From positions 1,006,737 to 1,070,736 of the forward strand of contig NZ_LZQD01000001.1 of NCBI RefSeq assembly GCF_001858025.1: DNA of 64,000 nt, in the 5' to 3' direction. Positions 24,831-34,322 of the stretch are shown here, in pieces; the first letter of the stretch is position 1; every line of letters starts with the position of its first letter. Source of the DNA: Trichormus sp. NMC-1 (GTDB lineage: Bacteria; Cyanobacteriota; Cyanobacteriia; Cyanobacteriales; Nostocaceae). The notes below the pieces were generated by a model, which made no database searches, was not told the DNA's origin, and saw nothing but the letters and a program-made list of their open reading frames with translations. The position numbers and the translations under genes are program-made.

Positions 24831-25982
24831 ATGGATTTTGGTATCGGGTTTCTCTCGAACAACGTGATGCTGCCAATCATAGACTTTTTCTATGGTTTTT
24901 TCCCCAGCTATGGATTGGCGATCGTTGCCTTAACATTGATAATCCGCTTTGCGCTCTATCCCCTGAGTGCTGGCTCCATTCGCAGTATGCGACGAATGCG
25001 GGTTGTCCAGCCTGTCATGCAAAAGCGGATAGCAGAAGTCAAAGAGCGCTATAAGGATGATCCGCAAAAGCAGCAGGAGGAAATGGTTAATGTCCAAAAA
25101 GAATTTGGTAACCCATTAGCAGGATGTTTGCCTCTGCTGCTACAGATGCCAGTATTACTAGCACTGTTTGCGACTTTACGGGGTTCGCCTTTTTCTGGTG
25201 TTAACTATTCAGTTAACCTAGAAGTCTTTCCCGCTGAACAAATTGAACGTATTCAACCCCAAGCCTTTGCCACAGCCCCACAAAACATCTACATTGCCGA
25301 TGGGGAACACACAAAAATCACAGCGATTTTACCTGGTGGCAACAAGTTGGTGGTAGGAGAAAAGACTAAGATTCAATATCAGACAATGGAGGGCAAACCA
25401 TTTGATTTGCTCTTAGCAGAACATCCAGAAACTAAGTTGACCCCTGAATGGAAAATCATGAAAGGGGAAGATCGAGTTAAAATTGATGCAGAAGGTAATG
25501 TAGAAGCCTTACAGCCGGGAGATGTGACAATTCAAGGCTCTATCCCTGGACTGGCAGCTGATAAAGGATTTCTGTTTATTGATGCTTTAGGTAGGGTAGG
25601 CGCACAAGATCCAGATGGCACAATCCACTGGGATATTGTGGCGATGATTGTCTTCTTTGGTATCAGTCTTTACGTTAGCCAATTGCTTTCTGGGCAGAAT
25701 TCCAGCGGTGGCAACCCACAACAGGATACAGTAAATAAAATCACACCAGTTATTTTTTCTGGGATGTTTTTGTTCTTCCCCCTGCCAGCTGGTGTGCTGA
25801 TGTATATGGTGATTGGTAACGTTTTCCAAACTCTGCAAACTTACATTCTTTCCCGCGAACCGCTACCAGAAGAATTACAAAAGCTGGTGGAAATACAAGA
25901 GAAAGAAAAAGAAGCAGCCAGCGCCGAACCAAAGAAATTGCCGTTTGAACCAAAAAGTTCTAAGAAAAAAGCTACAGGCTGA
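24831..25982 (+). CDS. yidC: membrane protein insertase YidC/Oxa1/Alb3
   Basis: 383-residue insertase that places proteins into plasma and thylakoid membranes. The first helix region [19 protein letters not shown] is followed by a cytoplasmic helical hairpin with [12 protein letters not shown] and [12 protein letters not shown] soluble insert (about residues 130-265) and the C-terminal helices with [17 protein letters not shown] follow. The tail is Lys/Glu-rich, able to bind ribosomes. Two bases separate it from the next gene. Confidence 0.97.
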   Translation: MDFGIGFLSNNVMLPIIDFFYGFFPSYGLAIVALTLIIRFALYPLSAGSIRSMRRMRVVQPVMQKRIAEVKERYKDDPQKQQEEMVNVQKEFGNPLAGCLPLLLQMPVLLALFATLRGSPFSGVNYSVNLEVFPAEQIERIQPQAFATAPQNIYIADGEHTKITAILPGGNKLVVGEKTKIQYQTMEGKPFDLLLAEHPETKLTPEWKIMKGEDRVKIDAEGNVEALQPGDVTIQGSIPGLAADKGFLFIDALGRVGAQDPDGTIHWDIVAMIVFFGISLYVSQLLSGQNSSGGNPQQDTVNKITPVIFSGMFLFFPLPAGVLMYMVIGNVFQTLQTYILSREPLPEELQKLVEIQEKEKEAASAEPKKLPFEPKSSKKKATG

Positions 25983-25984
25983 TC

Positions 25985-26518
25985 ATGACTAATATTCCCA
26001 TGCAGCGGGGTGAGCAGTGGTTAAAAACACTGCTGCATTTCACTAATATATCTACTGAAGTCAAGTGTAATTTAGAAACTGCTCCGTTGTTAGACGCAGA
26101 GTCTCCCCAATCTGATAGCTATTGGTTGACGATTGATCAAACCAGCTTGATGTCAGAACAAATCAGGATTTTAATTGGTGCTGATGGTTCTGTGCTAGAT
26201 GCGATTCAGTATTTAGCCAATTCGGTTCTTAACTTGAACCAACCAGAGGAGCAGCAGGCATCTTATACCATTGAGTTGAATGGCTATCGTGTCAGACGAG
26301 AAGCGGAAATTCGCACCTTAGCAGAAGTGGCTGCCCAAGAGGTGCGCTTAACTGGTAAAGAGGTGGAAATTAAATCGCTTAGTTCGGCTGAACGGCGACA
26401 AATACACACGTTTTTCCAGGATTTTCCTGATTTAGAAACCTTTAGTCGGGGTAAAGAACCTCATCGGCTGTTGGTAGTTCGTCCGGCGACGGAATCACCA
26501 ACAGATCCGGGCTATTAG
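25985..26518 (+). CDS. KH/R3H RNA-binding protein (Jag/KhpB-like)
   Basis: 177-residue RNA-binding protein, normal neighbour of yidC. KH-type segment L-I-G-A-D-G-S-V-L-D-A-I-Q-Y-L near residue 60 replaces the more common G-x-x-G loop; the R3H domain contains L-S-S-A-E-R-R-Q-I-H-T-F-F and S-R-G-K-E-P-H-R. No N-terminal Jag domain is visible, as usual in cyanobacteria. Probable role in mRNA binding and cell-envelope homeostasis. Confidence 0.9.
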   Translation: MTNIPMQRGEQWLKTLLHFTNISTEVKCNLETAPLLDAESPQSDSYWLTIDQTSLMSEQIRILIGADGSVLDAIQYLANSVLNLNQPEEQQASYTIELNGYRVRREAEIRTLAEVAAQEVRLTGKEVEIKSLSSAERRQIHTFFQDFPDLETFSRGKEPHRLLVVRPATESPTDPGY

Positions 26519-26597
26519 AGCTAAAATCAGAGATGTAGTATCAGCACAATTGCTGATCATCAACCCTACTTTTTCGTGAGGATGTCTCACAAGTCCT

Positions 26598-27101
26598 ATG
26601 GACGCTATTTTTATTCCGCAGCTAACTAAAGCCCCGGAGCGAACAGAGGAAATTCAAGTTAATGAGTCTCTGCCTGGTTTGGAAACTTTAACCCCGGTGC
26701 GTGGCACTATCCGTGTGCAACATCTAGGTACTTACTTAGAAGTTTCCGGTCAGGCAGAAGCAATTATTACTTGTACCTGTAACCGCTGCTTGCAGCAATA
26801 TAATCAACGTTTGGCTGTTAATACTAAAGAAATAATTTGGTTAGAGGAAAATGCTAATCAAGCGGAACAGTTACCTTTAGAGATGGAAGTGGCTGTAGAA
26901 GATTTAGTGGAAACTTTATCACCTGATGGTCATTTTTATCCCACAGAATGGCTGTATGAGCAGATGTGTTTAGCAATTCCTCATCGTCAGTTGTGCGATC
27001 GCAAATGTCCAGGTATTTTGGATACTGTTGCTAGTTCTGAGGAGATTATTGATAGTCGTTGGGCTTCTTTACAAAGCTTGAAAAAGCAACTTCCAGAATA
27101 A
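26598..27101 (+). CDS. DUF177 family protein (YceD-like)
   Basis: 167-residue YceD/DUF177 protein with four conserved cysteines: T-C-T-C-N-R-C-L-Q-Q-Y in the middle and L-C-D-R-K-C-P-G-I near the C-terminus, likely a zinc site. The family is implicated in 23S rRNA/L32 biogenesis in plants and bacteria. It ends the rpmH-to-DUF177 cluster. Confidence 0.9.
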   Translation: MDAIFIPQLTKAPERTEEIQVNESLPGLETLTPVRGTIRVQHLGTYLEVSGQAEAIITCTCNRCLQQYNQRLAVNTKEIIWLEENANQAEQLPLEMEVAVEDLVETLSPDGHFYPTEWLYEQMCLAIPHRQLCDRKCPGILDTVASSEEIIDSRWASLQSLKKQLPE

Positions 27102-27138
27102 TTGTAATTTGATAGAAACTTGCGAGGCGAAAAAGGGT

Positions 27139-27188
27139 TAGAAATGCTGTATGAATCCTCATTTCTACCTACTGTATTCGCTTTTTTT
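27139..27188 (+). terminator. possible terminator after the yidC cluster
   Basis: TAGAAATG (27139-27146) pairs with CATTTCTA (27160-27167), and a T-run (27181-27188) follows after 13 bases. The distance between stem and T-run is long, so the call is weak. Confidence 0.35.
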
Positions 27189-27250
27189 TATATTCTTTTA
27201 TTGTACTATTGCTAAATATTCCTTTCTTTAAGATCATCACCTTCTAATGG

Positions 27251-27475
27251 CTAGTTAGTTTCAAACAGAGAACGAGGTAAACCAGACTGTCTGATAATGG
27301 ATTGAAGTGTGCCAATCTTAATTTCTGAGTAGTTAGGAACAGGAACTGTAATTGTGGAATCATCAATTTCCTTTTGCATAATTATATGACTACCTCGCTG
27401 TCTGACTTGTGCGAAACCATGCTCAGTTAGGATTTGACAAACTTCTTTTGCAGAAAGAACTCGTAGTTTACCCAA
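27251..27475 (-). CDS. hicA: HicA-family mRNA interferase toxin
   Basis: 74-residue HicA with a double-stranded-RNA-binding-like fold: K-E-V-C-Q-I-L-T-E-H-G-F-A, the catalytic His in R-Q-R-G-S-H-I-I-M, and I-K-I-G-T-L-Q-S-I-I-R-Q-S-G-L at the end. Unlike many HicAs it is encoded after its antitoxin. The genes overlap by 8 bp. Confidence 0.92.
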   Translation of the reverse strand: MGKLRVLSAKEVCQILTEHGFAQVRQRGSHIIMQKEIDDSTITVPVPNYSEIKIGTLQSIIRQSGLPRSLFETN

Positions 27476-27695
27476 TTGCTACCTCAATCTGCGTTACATA
27501 AATTTCTGAGTAAATCTTGGCTAAAACCTCATTTGGACTTGCTGTTTCAAAGAATAATTCAATCGCTTCAATCAAATTATTTTTTGCCTCTTCTACTGAG
27601 TCCCCTTGACTGGCAATATCTATCTGTGGGCAAAGAGATACATAGCCATTGCCTTCACGTTCAATAATGCAGGTTAGTTGTTTAACTTGTTTCAT
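27468..27695 (-). CDS. hicB: HicB-family antitoxin
   Basis: 75-residue HicB: T-C-I-I-E-R-E-G-N-G-Y-V-S-L-C-P, then Q-G-D-S-V-E-E-A-K-N-N-L-I-E-A-I-E-L-F-F-E, the partial RNase-H-like fold. Pairs with the HicA that follows and overlaps by 8 bp. Confidence 0.92.
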   Translation of the reverse strand: MKQVKQLTCIIEREGNGYVSLCPQIDIASQGDSVEEAKNNLIEAIELFFETASPNEVLAKIYSEIYVTQIEVAIG

Positions 27696-27779
27696 AGTTT
27701 TATAGCTCCTTCTTTCATTATTTTACATTGAGTCGCATCGCTCCTTATTTCTGCACCAATCATTTGCTTTTTATACTTA

Positions 27780-28124
27780 TTATTCTCTTGTTCTAACTAA
27801 ATATTGACTCAGATTATGTAATAATCTTTGATGCCTTTCTGTTGAAATTGAGCCAATTGAGCCAATTATATTGTTACGAGTGATGACAGTTAAAAAACTT
27901 AATCTAATCACAGATTGACTAACTAACCCACTGGATTGAAAATCATCATCATTAGGTGAAACTATTTCATCAAAATTAGAAATATATTGTTTTAATTGGC
28001 TACTAATTCCACAGACCAAAAAGTCTTGATATTTTGGCATTTCTTTCAAAATCAGCGCAGGACGGTTTTTTATTTCTCCATTTGCTTGCGGAATAGGAGT
28101 TAATATAATATTACCTTCTTTCAT
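27780..28124 (-). CDS. MazF/PemK-like toxin
   Basis: 114-residue protein with a CcdB/MazF-like fold: K-E-G-N-I-I-L-T-P-I-P-Q-A-N-G-E, then R-P-A-L-I-L-K-E, and S-V-I-R-L-S-F-L-T-V-I. It is a subgroup more divergent than the MazF at 10302. Overlaps its antitoxin by 14 bp. Confidence 0.82.
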   Translation of the reverse strand: MKEGNIILTPIPQANGEIKNRPALILKEMPKYQDFLVCGISSQLKQYISNFDEIVSPNDDDFQSSGLVSQSVIRLSFLTVITRNNIIGSIGSISTERHQRLLHNLSQYLVRTRE

Positions 28125-28350
28125 AATTAGGGTTATATTCTTTTATTGATTCTAGAGTATATTCTGGTTCATTGTCTGCATAACATTGATTTAAGTTATT
28201 TAAAGAAAAAATTTCCCAATTTTCTCTTTCTTCTGTATCGGGTTCTAAAACAATAGGAATAATAAATACTTTTGTTCCTTCTGGGATAGATACGGGATCG
28301 AGTAATTCTATTTTCCCATCTTTAACAATTGCTAAATGTCCTGATGTCAT
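28111..28350 (-). CDS. antitoxin of the MazF-like module
   Basis: 79-residue acidic protein with no named family seen. The N-terminus G-H-L-A-I-V-K-D-G-K-I-E-L-L-D-P-V-S-I-P-E-G has the AbrB/MazE-like swapped-hairpin look (strand, D-G-K, strand, P-E-G). The C-terminus is disordered and acidic. Position and overlap with the toxin make antitoxin the likely role. Confidence 0.72.
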   Translation of the reverse strand: MTSGHLAIVKDGKIELLDPVSIPEGTKVFIIPIVLEPDTEERENWEIFSLNNLNQCYADNEPEYTLESIKEYNPNYERR

Positions 28351-28386
28351 TGTGTTAGCTCCTTGTTTTTCTGTATTTTAGCACCA

Positions 28387-28629
28387 TTAAAATTCAGCCA
28401 AACCACGGGAAGATTTTATTATAGCCAAACATTCTTTAAGATCATCACCAACCCACTTTCCAGCATGACGTAGAATTGATTTACCTGATCCTTGACGATG
28501 AGGTGGTTGAGGTTTTGAGAATTTGGTAGACTGTTTGTTTTTTATTGATTGGATAATATTAAGCGTTTCTATAAGCTCTGTTTCTGACATTGAGCTAATT
28601 TCTTGTATAAGTAATTCCTTAGTTGACAT
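28387..28629 (-). CDS. orphan DUF2281-like antitoxin
   Basis: 80-residue protein: helical N-terminus M-S-T-K-E-L-L-I-Q-E-I-S-S-M-S-E-T-E-L-I and a C-terminal toxin-binding-like part with L-R-H-A-G-K-W-V-G-D-D-L-K-E-C and S-S-R-G-L-A-E-F. Such antitoxins normally precede a PIN toxin; none follows here, only the MazF module. It is probably an orphan. Confidence 0.7.
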   Translation of the reverse strand: MSTKELLIQEISSMSETELIETLNIIQSIKNKQSTKFSKPQPPHRQGSGKSILRHAGKWVGDDLKECLAIIKSSRGLAEF

Positions 28630-28825
28630 AATTTTTATCTCCCTATTTTCTGTATTTTAGCATTTTTGATATCAGCGATATCTACGGTAAGCTAGGTTAA
28701 CTCTATTCGTCATTAACATCTGTCAAGTGTCTAACGCACTACTATACTGACTTTATTTAATTTTACTTGGCAAATTAGGTGAAATCGCCAATAATATAAT
28801 TAACTGAGTAAATAAATGACACAAG

Positions 28826-30790
28826 ATGTATATCAATAAGCTGCGAGTATATAATTATAAGTCTTATTTCGACTCTGGGGTAATGGAATTTACACCAGGT
28901 GTCAATATTATTGTTGGAAAAAATAATGCTGGTAAAACATCTTTACTTGAGGTGCTGACTCTGGATTTTGAAAATCAACCGCATAGAAGTTTAAAAACTT
29001 TGCCAAATAAGAGTTCTAGGATAGAAGAAAAGTCAAGAATAGAAATTACTTTATGTATAGAAAAAGAGGAATTGCAAAATTTTATTAAGGAGATTTATTC
29101 TAATACTCATATTGGTCTTCCTCAACTAGACTATGATGATTATGAATATCATTGTGCAACTTCGCCAGGAGAACCATTAACGGAAGTAGAATTTTTTAAT
29201 GACAAAACAAAGGAAGCATTTAAAAAATTTCAAGATTTTCTAAAAAACTCAGATACTTGTAAATTACATTTAACTCTAAATAGCTCTAAACAATTAGAGA
29301 CAACAAGTCTCATTAAATTACTTAATTTTGATTCTTATGAAACAACTTTTAATTTTGATAGCGGAACATTTTACAAACTTAATTATGATGATAATGGAAA
29401 ATTGAAACTTGAAACTATTGAATATGATGATGATGATGATAGATTAGGAGGAGAATTTTCTAATTATAAAGGAACAGTTGAGGACAGCATAGGCAAGAAA
29501 TTATTTGACATTTTTGTAAGCCGTATTTATAGGTTTAAAGCTGAACGCCTCAATATTGGTAGTTGCAAATTTGAAAATAATGAACAACTAAAATCAGATG
29601 CTTCTAATCTGGCTGAAGTATTATTTATATTGCAGGGTAAAAAACCAGGAAGTTTTGCACAATTTAATAAATTTGTTTCAAGTATTTTAGATGAAATCAA
29701 GTATATTTCTGTAGTAATGGGAGATAATTCAGAAGTTGAAATTAAGGTTTGGATGACCGAAGAACTTAATAGAGATGATTTATCCTTTCCTCTCTCTTCA
29801 TGTGGAAGTGGAGTTGGTCAAGTATTAGCAATTGTATATATTTTAGTTTCTTCAGAAGAACCTAGAACATTAATTATTGATGAACCACAATCATTTTTAC
29901 ATCCAGGTGCGGCTAAAAAGCTGATAGAGACTATTAAACAATTTCCGCAGCATCAATATTTTATTACTACTCATTCACCAGACATTATCACAACGGCAGA
30001 TCCTTCTAATATTATCAAGCTGAAATATAAAAATTGTGAAACAACTGCATCAGTTATAGATGCAAAAGATATAGAGTTGCAAAAAGAGATTTTAGATGAA
30101 CTAGGAATTAGATTATCTGACGTTTTTGGTGCTGATAGTATTCTTTGGGTTGAAGGAGAAACTGAGGAAGAATGTTTTCCAATCATCCTTGACAAAATAT
30201 TAGATAAGCAGTTGAGAGGTATTAAAATTCTTGCAGTTCAGCAAACTGGTGACTTTGAAGGGACAAAGGCTAATCTTGTATTTGATATTTATAAAAAATT
30301 GAGTGAAGGAAGCAACTTATTTTCTCCTGCAATTGGCTTCTTATTTGATTCTGAGGGGAAATCAGAAGAAGAGAAAAAAATCTGGCAAGAGAGAAGTGAA
30401 AAACCTGTTGAATTTTTGTCACGGCGAATGTATGAAAATTATCTACTTGATCCAGAAGCAATAGCAGCAGTCTTTAATGAAGAAAATCAAGCTCGACGAG
30501 AACCACTATCAACAGATATTACTAAAGTTGATGTTGAGGAATGGCTAGAGAAGAAAAAGCAAGAAGAAGGACTTTCAGAAGAAGAATGGTTATATAAAGT
30601 TCATGCGTCTAATATTCTTAAACAACTTTTCTCAAATTTTTCTCAAAGAAATATTAAGTTTAGAAAACCTAAACATCCCTACCAACTTACAAAGTGGCTA
30701 GTTGAGAACAAACCTGATTCTTTGTCTGGACTTGCTAACGAAATTGCAAATATGCTTAATTATGAAGAGCGATCGCACCGACAACCATAA
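28826..30790 (+). CDS. OLD-family ATP-dependent endonuclease (stand-alone)
   Basis: 654 residues. An N-terminal ABC-type ATPase has Walker A N-I-I-V-G-K-N-N-A-G-K-T-S-L, signature S-S-C-G-S-G-V-G-Q-V, Walker B T-L-I-I-D-E-P-Q-S-F-L-H-P and switch His F-I-T-T-H-S-P. A C-terminal Toprim nuclease domain has I-L-W-V-E-G-E-T-E-E-E and F-L-F-D-S-E-G. OLD enzymes are phage-exclusion nucleases; class 2 members (GajA) pair with a helicase. No helicase or reverse transcriptase is adjacent, so this is a class-1-type solo gene, next to a TA patch. A HIP1-containing tail (E-R-S-H-R-Q-P) ends the protein. Confidence 0.9.
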   Translation: MYINKLRVYNYKSYFDSGVMEFTPGVNIIVGKNNAGKTSLLEVLTLDFENQPHRSLKTLPNKSSRIEEKSRIEITLCIEKEELQNFIKEIYSNTHIGLPQLDYDDYEYHCATSPGEPLTEVEFFNDKTKEAFKKFQDFLKNSDTCKLHLTLNSSKQLETTSLIKLLNFDSYETTFNFDSGTFYKLNYDDNGKLKLETIEYDDDDDRLGGEFSNYKGTVEDSIGKKLFDIFVSRIYRFKAERLNIGSCKFENNEQLKSDASNLAEVLFILQGKKPGSFAQFNKFVSSILDEIKYISVVMGDNSEVEIKVWMTEELNRDDLSFPLSSCGSGVGQVLAIVYILVSSEEPRTLIIDEPQSFLHPGAAKKLIETIKQFPQHQYFITTHSPDIITTADPSNIIKLKYKNCETTASVIDAKDIELQKEILDELGIRLSDVFGADSILWVEGETEEECFPIILDKILDKQLRGIKILAVQQTGDFEGTKANLVFDIYKKLSEGSNLFSPAIGFLFDSEGKSEEEKKIWQERSEKPVEFLSRRMYENYLLDPEAIAAVFNEENQARREPLSTDITKVDVEEWLEKKKQEEGLSEEEWLYKVHASNILKQLFSNFSQRNIKFRKPKHPYQLTKWLVENKPDSLSGLANEIANMLNYEERSHRQP

Positions 30791-30812
30791 TTATCGACTA
30801 TCGCCCATATCC

Positions 30813-30943
30813 GCCTGAGATTGAAATCTCAGGCTAATAGCAAAAGTCGTCTTTAGACGACTGAGAAAATATTGAATTATTAAGCTGAATTATTGAGTCC
30901 GTTTTAACGGACTTCCGCTATGAGACTGGGAATTAATTCCCAG
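30813..30943. repeat. cluster of four hairpins
   Basis: In 131 bp: GCCTGAGATTGAAATCTC-AGGC (30813), AGTCGTCTTTAGACGACT (30845), AGTCCGTTTTAACGGACT (30896) and CTGGGAATTAATTCCCAG (30926). Each is a near-perfect palindrome with a tiny loop. Spaced hairpins of this kind form a dispersed element in cyanobacteria. It may also terminate the OLD gene. Confidence 0.85.
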
Positions 30944-30949
30944 GTGAAT

Positions 30950-31114
30950 CTAATTTTGTTGACTACGCAATAAACGCAAAATTTCATCTATACTCGATTC
31001 TAAATTTCTGATATCTGACTTTATTTGCCGGATGTCACTTTTAACCTCTTTCATATCTGAAGTCAAGCCAGTAGCTAAAGTTAATGTTGTAGCGATCGCA
31101 ACTTGAGCAGTCAT
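30950..31114 (-). CDS. small coiled-coil protein
   Basis: 54-residue protein: N-terminal hydrophobic M-T-A-Q-V-A-I-A-T-T-L-T-L-A-T-G-L and then a regular heptad region (M-K-E-V-K-S-D-I-R-Q-I-K-S-D-I-R, N-L-E-S-S-I-D-E-I-L-R-L-L). Looks like a short membrane-anchored or free coiled coil of a kind scattered in cyanobacterial genomes. Convergent with the OLD gene; the hairpin cluster lies beyond its stop. Function unknown. Confidence 0.6.
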   Translation of the reverse strand: MTAQVAIATTLTLATGLTSDMKEVKSDIRQIKSDIRNLESSIDEILRLLRSQQN

Positions 31115-31244
31115 AAACACTCAATAATTCTAGTTCTGCATTCTATGTTGACATGATTTCAACGCAAATCATCAACCCCCTCTTCCTCTGTGGTTCATTA
31201 CCTTAAAAATAGGAAAATAACAAAAACCACCAAAAACCTAGATC

Positions 31245-32756
31245 ATGAACTTCCGAGACGAATTTAAACTCCTCCTCCGCGCCCGCTACCCGCTAATTTA
31301 TATCCCCACCTACGAAGAAGAACGGGTAGAAGCCGCTATCCGCGAAGAAGCCACAAACCAAGGAAATCGCCCCGTATATACCTGGGATTTTGTCGATGGT
31401 TATCAAGGAAACCCCAATGATGTCGGCTTTGGAAAACGCAACCCCTTACAAGCTTTAGAATTTATCGAAAAATTACCAGCTTCCGCCCCAGCAGTGTTGA
31501 TTCTCCGGGATTATCACCGCTTTTTAGATGATGTCGCCATTTCTCGCAAACTCCGCAACTTAGCCCGACTCCTGAAATCCCAACCGAAAAATATTGTTTT
31601 ATTATCGCCACGTATCGCTATTCCTGACGATTTAACGGAAGTGTTGACGGTGGTTGAGTTTCCCTTACCCGCAGCACCGGAAATTAAAGCCGAGGTAGAA
31701 CGATTATTACAAGCTACTGGTAACTCTCCATCTGGTAAATTTCTCGATGACTTGGTGCGTTCTTGTCAAGGATTATCTATGGAACGGATACGCCGAGTTT
31801 TAGCCAGGGCTGTAGCATCCCACGGACAATTACAACCAGAGGACGTTGATTTAGTTTTGGAGGAAAAACGCCAAACTATCCGCCAAACCCAAATCCTGGA
31901 CTTTTACCCAGCCACTGAGCAGATTTCTGATATAGGAGGACTTGATAACCTTAAAGATTGGCTGATTCGTCGGGGTGGTTCATTCACAGAAAAAGCTCGA
32001 CAGTACGGATTACCGCACCCCCGTGGTTTAATGTTGGTGGGGATTCAAGGAACAGGTAAATCATTAACAGCCAAAGCGATCGCACATAATTGGCATTTAC
32101 CTCTGTTACGCTTGGATGTAGGGCGGTTATTTGGTGGTTTAGTTGGTGAATCAGAATCCCGCACTCGCCAAATGATTCAGGTAGCTGAAGCCCTTGCACC
32201 TTGTATTTTGTGGATTGATGAAATTGACAAAGCCTTTTCTGGTTTAGGTAGTAAAGGTGACGCAGGAACAACTAGCCGGGTATTTGGTACTTTTATCACC
32301 TGGTTAGCAGAAAAAAAATCCCCCGTGTTTGTCGTCTGTACCGCTAACGATATTCAAGCCTTACCCCCAGAAATGTTGCGGAAAGGGCGATTTGATGAAA
32401 TTTTCTTTGTCGGTTTACCCAGCCAAGAAGAGAGAAAAGCCATTTTTAACGTCCATTTGTCCCGATTGCGTCCTCATAACTTGAAAAGCTATGACATTGA
32501 TAGGTTAGCCTACGAAACCCCTGATTTTTCAGGCGCAGAGATTGAGCAAACCTTAATTGAAGCGATGCATATCGGATTTAGCCAAAATCGTGACTTCACC
32601 ACCGATGATGTTTTAGAATCTGCTAGTCAAATTATCCCTTTGGCGAAAACTGCGGTGGAGCAAATTCAAAAACTGCAAGAATGGGCGGCTGCGGGGAGAG
32701 CGCGACTCGCTTCCAAGTATAATCCTTTGAATGACACCTTCTCTTCGAGACGCTAA
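31245..32756 (+). CDS. ycf46: AAA ATPase, Ycf46-like
   Basis: 503 residues, homologous to the plastid-encoded Ycf46. The N-terminal region (M-N-F-R-D-E-F-K-L-L-L-R-A-R-Y-P) is family-specific. The C-terminal AAA module has G-I-Q-G-T-G-K-S (Walker A, about residue 268), L-W-I-D-E-I-D-K-A-F (Walker B), R-K-G-R-F-D-E-I-F-F-V (arginine finger region) and S-G-A-E-I-E-Q-T-L (sensor 2). Proposed role in photosynthesis/CO2-response regulation in cyanobacteria is known only genetically. Confidence 0.93.
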   Translation: MNFRDEFKLLLRARYPLIYIPTYEEERVEAAIREEATNQGNRPVYTWDFVDGYQGNPNDVGFGKRNPLQALEFIEKLPASAPAVLILRDYHRFLDDVAISRKLRNLARLLKSQPKNIVLLSPRIAIPDDLTEVLTVVEFPLPAAPEIKAEVERLLQATGNSPSGKFLDDLVRSCQGLSMERIRRVLARAVASHGQLQPEDVDLVLEEKRQTIRQTQILDFYPATEQISDIGGLDNLKDWLIRRGGSFTEKARQYGLPHPRGLMLVGIQGTGKSLTAKAIAHNWHLPLLRLDVGRLFGGLVGESESRTRQMIQVAEALAPCILWIDEIDKAFSGLGSKGDAGTTSRVFGTFITWLAEKKSPVFVVCTANDIQALPPEMLRKGRFDEIFFVGLPSQEERKAIFNVHLSRLRPHNLKSYDIDRLAYETPDFSGAEIEQTLIEAMHIGFSQNRDFTTDDVLESASQIIPLAKTAVEQIQKLQEWAAAGRARLASKYNPLNDTFSSRR

Positions 32757-33079
32757 CATCTTCAGCGCCATCAGTAGACGTATTCAATGCCAAATGCCAT
32801 CATACAAGGAGGTAGTCTGGCGGGAGGCTGAAGACAGCTATGCAGCAGGGAAGAACGCTTGTTTAATGAGATGAGTAAACCTTTTTTAAGTGGATAGTGA
32901 TTTTTGCCCTGCCGCACCCATAATAATTTAGTCAATCTTACTTAATCAATAGTTCGTAGTTAATCATGAATTAATTAATCATGAATTAATATGGACTATT
33001 GATTAAAAAAGGCAACAGGGAACAGGTGACAACTGATAACTGTTAACTGTTAACTGATAAATGACTAGAGGTTATAACT
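32757..33079. other. intergenic region with a palindromic element
   Basis: No gene seen. 32945-33003 is bounded by ATCAATAGT and ACTATTGAT and contains two tandem copies of TTAATCATGAATTAA-like sequence that is itself palindromic. A degenerate heptamer piece (GGCAACAGGGAACAGG) and AACTGTTAACTG repeats follow at 33010-33058, just before the SH3 gene. Confidence 0.65.
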
Positions 33080-33601
33080 ATGCTTTCTGGCTTACTTAAA
33101 TTTATACTTGGTTTTGTCCTAGCGATCGCAGTCTTATTAGGTAGTGGACTGACAGTAGCGCTCTATTTTGTCAATCGCAACTCTATACCCCCGGAAAGAC
33201 CTAAATTTGCTAACGATAATCCCAAACCCAAACCTGACAAACCAAAACCAACTCCGGTAAAAACCACATCCACTCCTAAGCCTACACCTAAGACAGAAGC
33301 TACTCCCAGTCCTACTCCTACCCCCACAGAATCACCTGATTCATTACCACCAGGGGCTTACCGAGGAATTGTCACTTGGTCTCAAGGTTTACGTTTGCGA
33401 ACCGAACCGAAACAAGATGCTGAACGTAATGGTGGTGTTGGGTTTAATCAAAAAATCATTGTTTTAGAAGAAAGTGCAGATAAAGTTTGGCAAAAAATTC
33501 GCGTTGAAGATAGTGGTCAAGAAGGTTGGGTAAAAGCAGCCAACACTAAACGATCTGAAGAAGAACCAGACACAACAGAACAACCAGAGAACCCACAATA
33601 A
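33080..33601 (+). CDS. SH3-domain membrane protein
   Basis: 173 residues: short N-terminus, one membrane helix (about residues 8-28, L-G-F-V-L-A-I-A-V-L-L-G-S-G-L), a Pro/Lys/Thr-rich linker (about 40-90) typical of a cell-wall-spanning stalk, and a bacterial SH3 domain (Y-R-G-I-V-T-W-S-Q-G-L-R-L-R, I-I-V-L-E-E-S, G-W-V-K-A-A). Likely periplasmic, peptidoglycan-associated. Followed by a strong terminator. Confidence 0.85.
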   Translation: MLSGLLKFILGFVLAIAVLLGSGLTVALYFVNRNSIPPERPKFANDNPKPKPDKPKPTPVKTTSTPKPTPKTEATPSPTPTPTESPDSLPPGAYRGIVTWSQGLRLRTEPKQDAERNGGVGFNQKIIVLEESADKVWQKIRVEDSGQEGWVKAANTKRSEEEPDTTEQPENPQ

Positions 33602-33645
33602 TAACATTGACAATTCCGGTTGAATACTTATCATTAGGACTGACA

Positions 33646-33668
33646 CTCCGACGCGGAGAGTTTTTTTT
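33646..33668 (+). terminator. rho-independent terminator of the SH3 gene
   Basis: CTCCG-ACG-CGGAG hairpin followed by AG and eight T residues. Confidence 0.85.
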
Positions 33669-33760
33669 GATCAGCAATTAGCCGGACTTAATATTAGATA
33701 CAGCAGATTGCAGATCAATGAGGTACTCAAAATTGAAACCTAGACACATTCGCCAGTTTT

Positions 33761-34286
<526 letters not shown>

Positions 34287-34322
34287 ATTCTTAAAATTTT
34301 CCTGATCAACCTGAAGATAATT

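Noticed and set aside
28826-30790. Gabija system (GajA)
   Set aside because: No UvrD-like GajB helicase follows; downstream is only a hairpin cluster and a 54-residue coiled-coil gene on the other strand.
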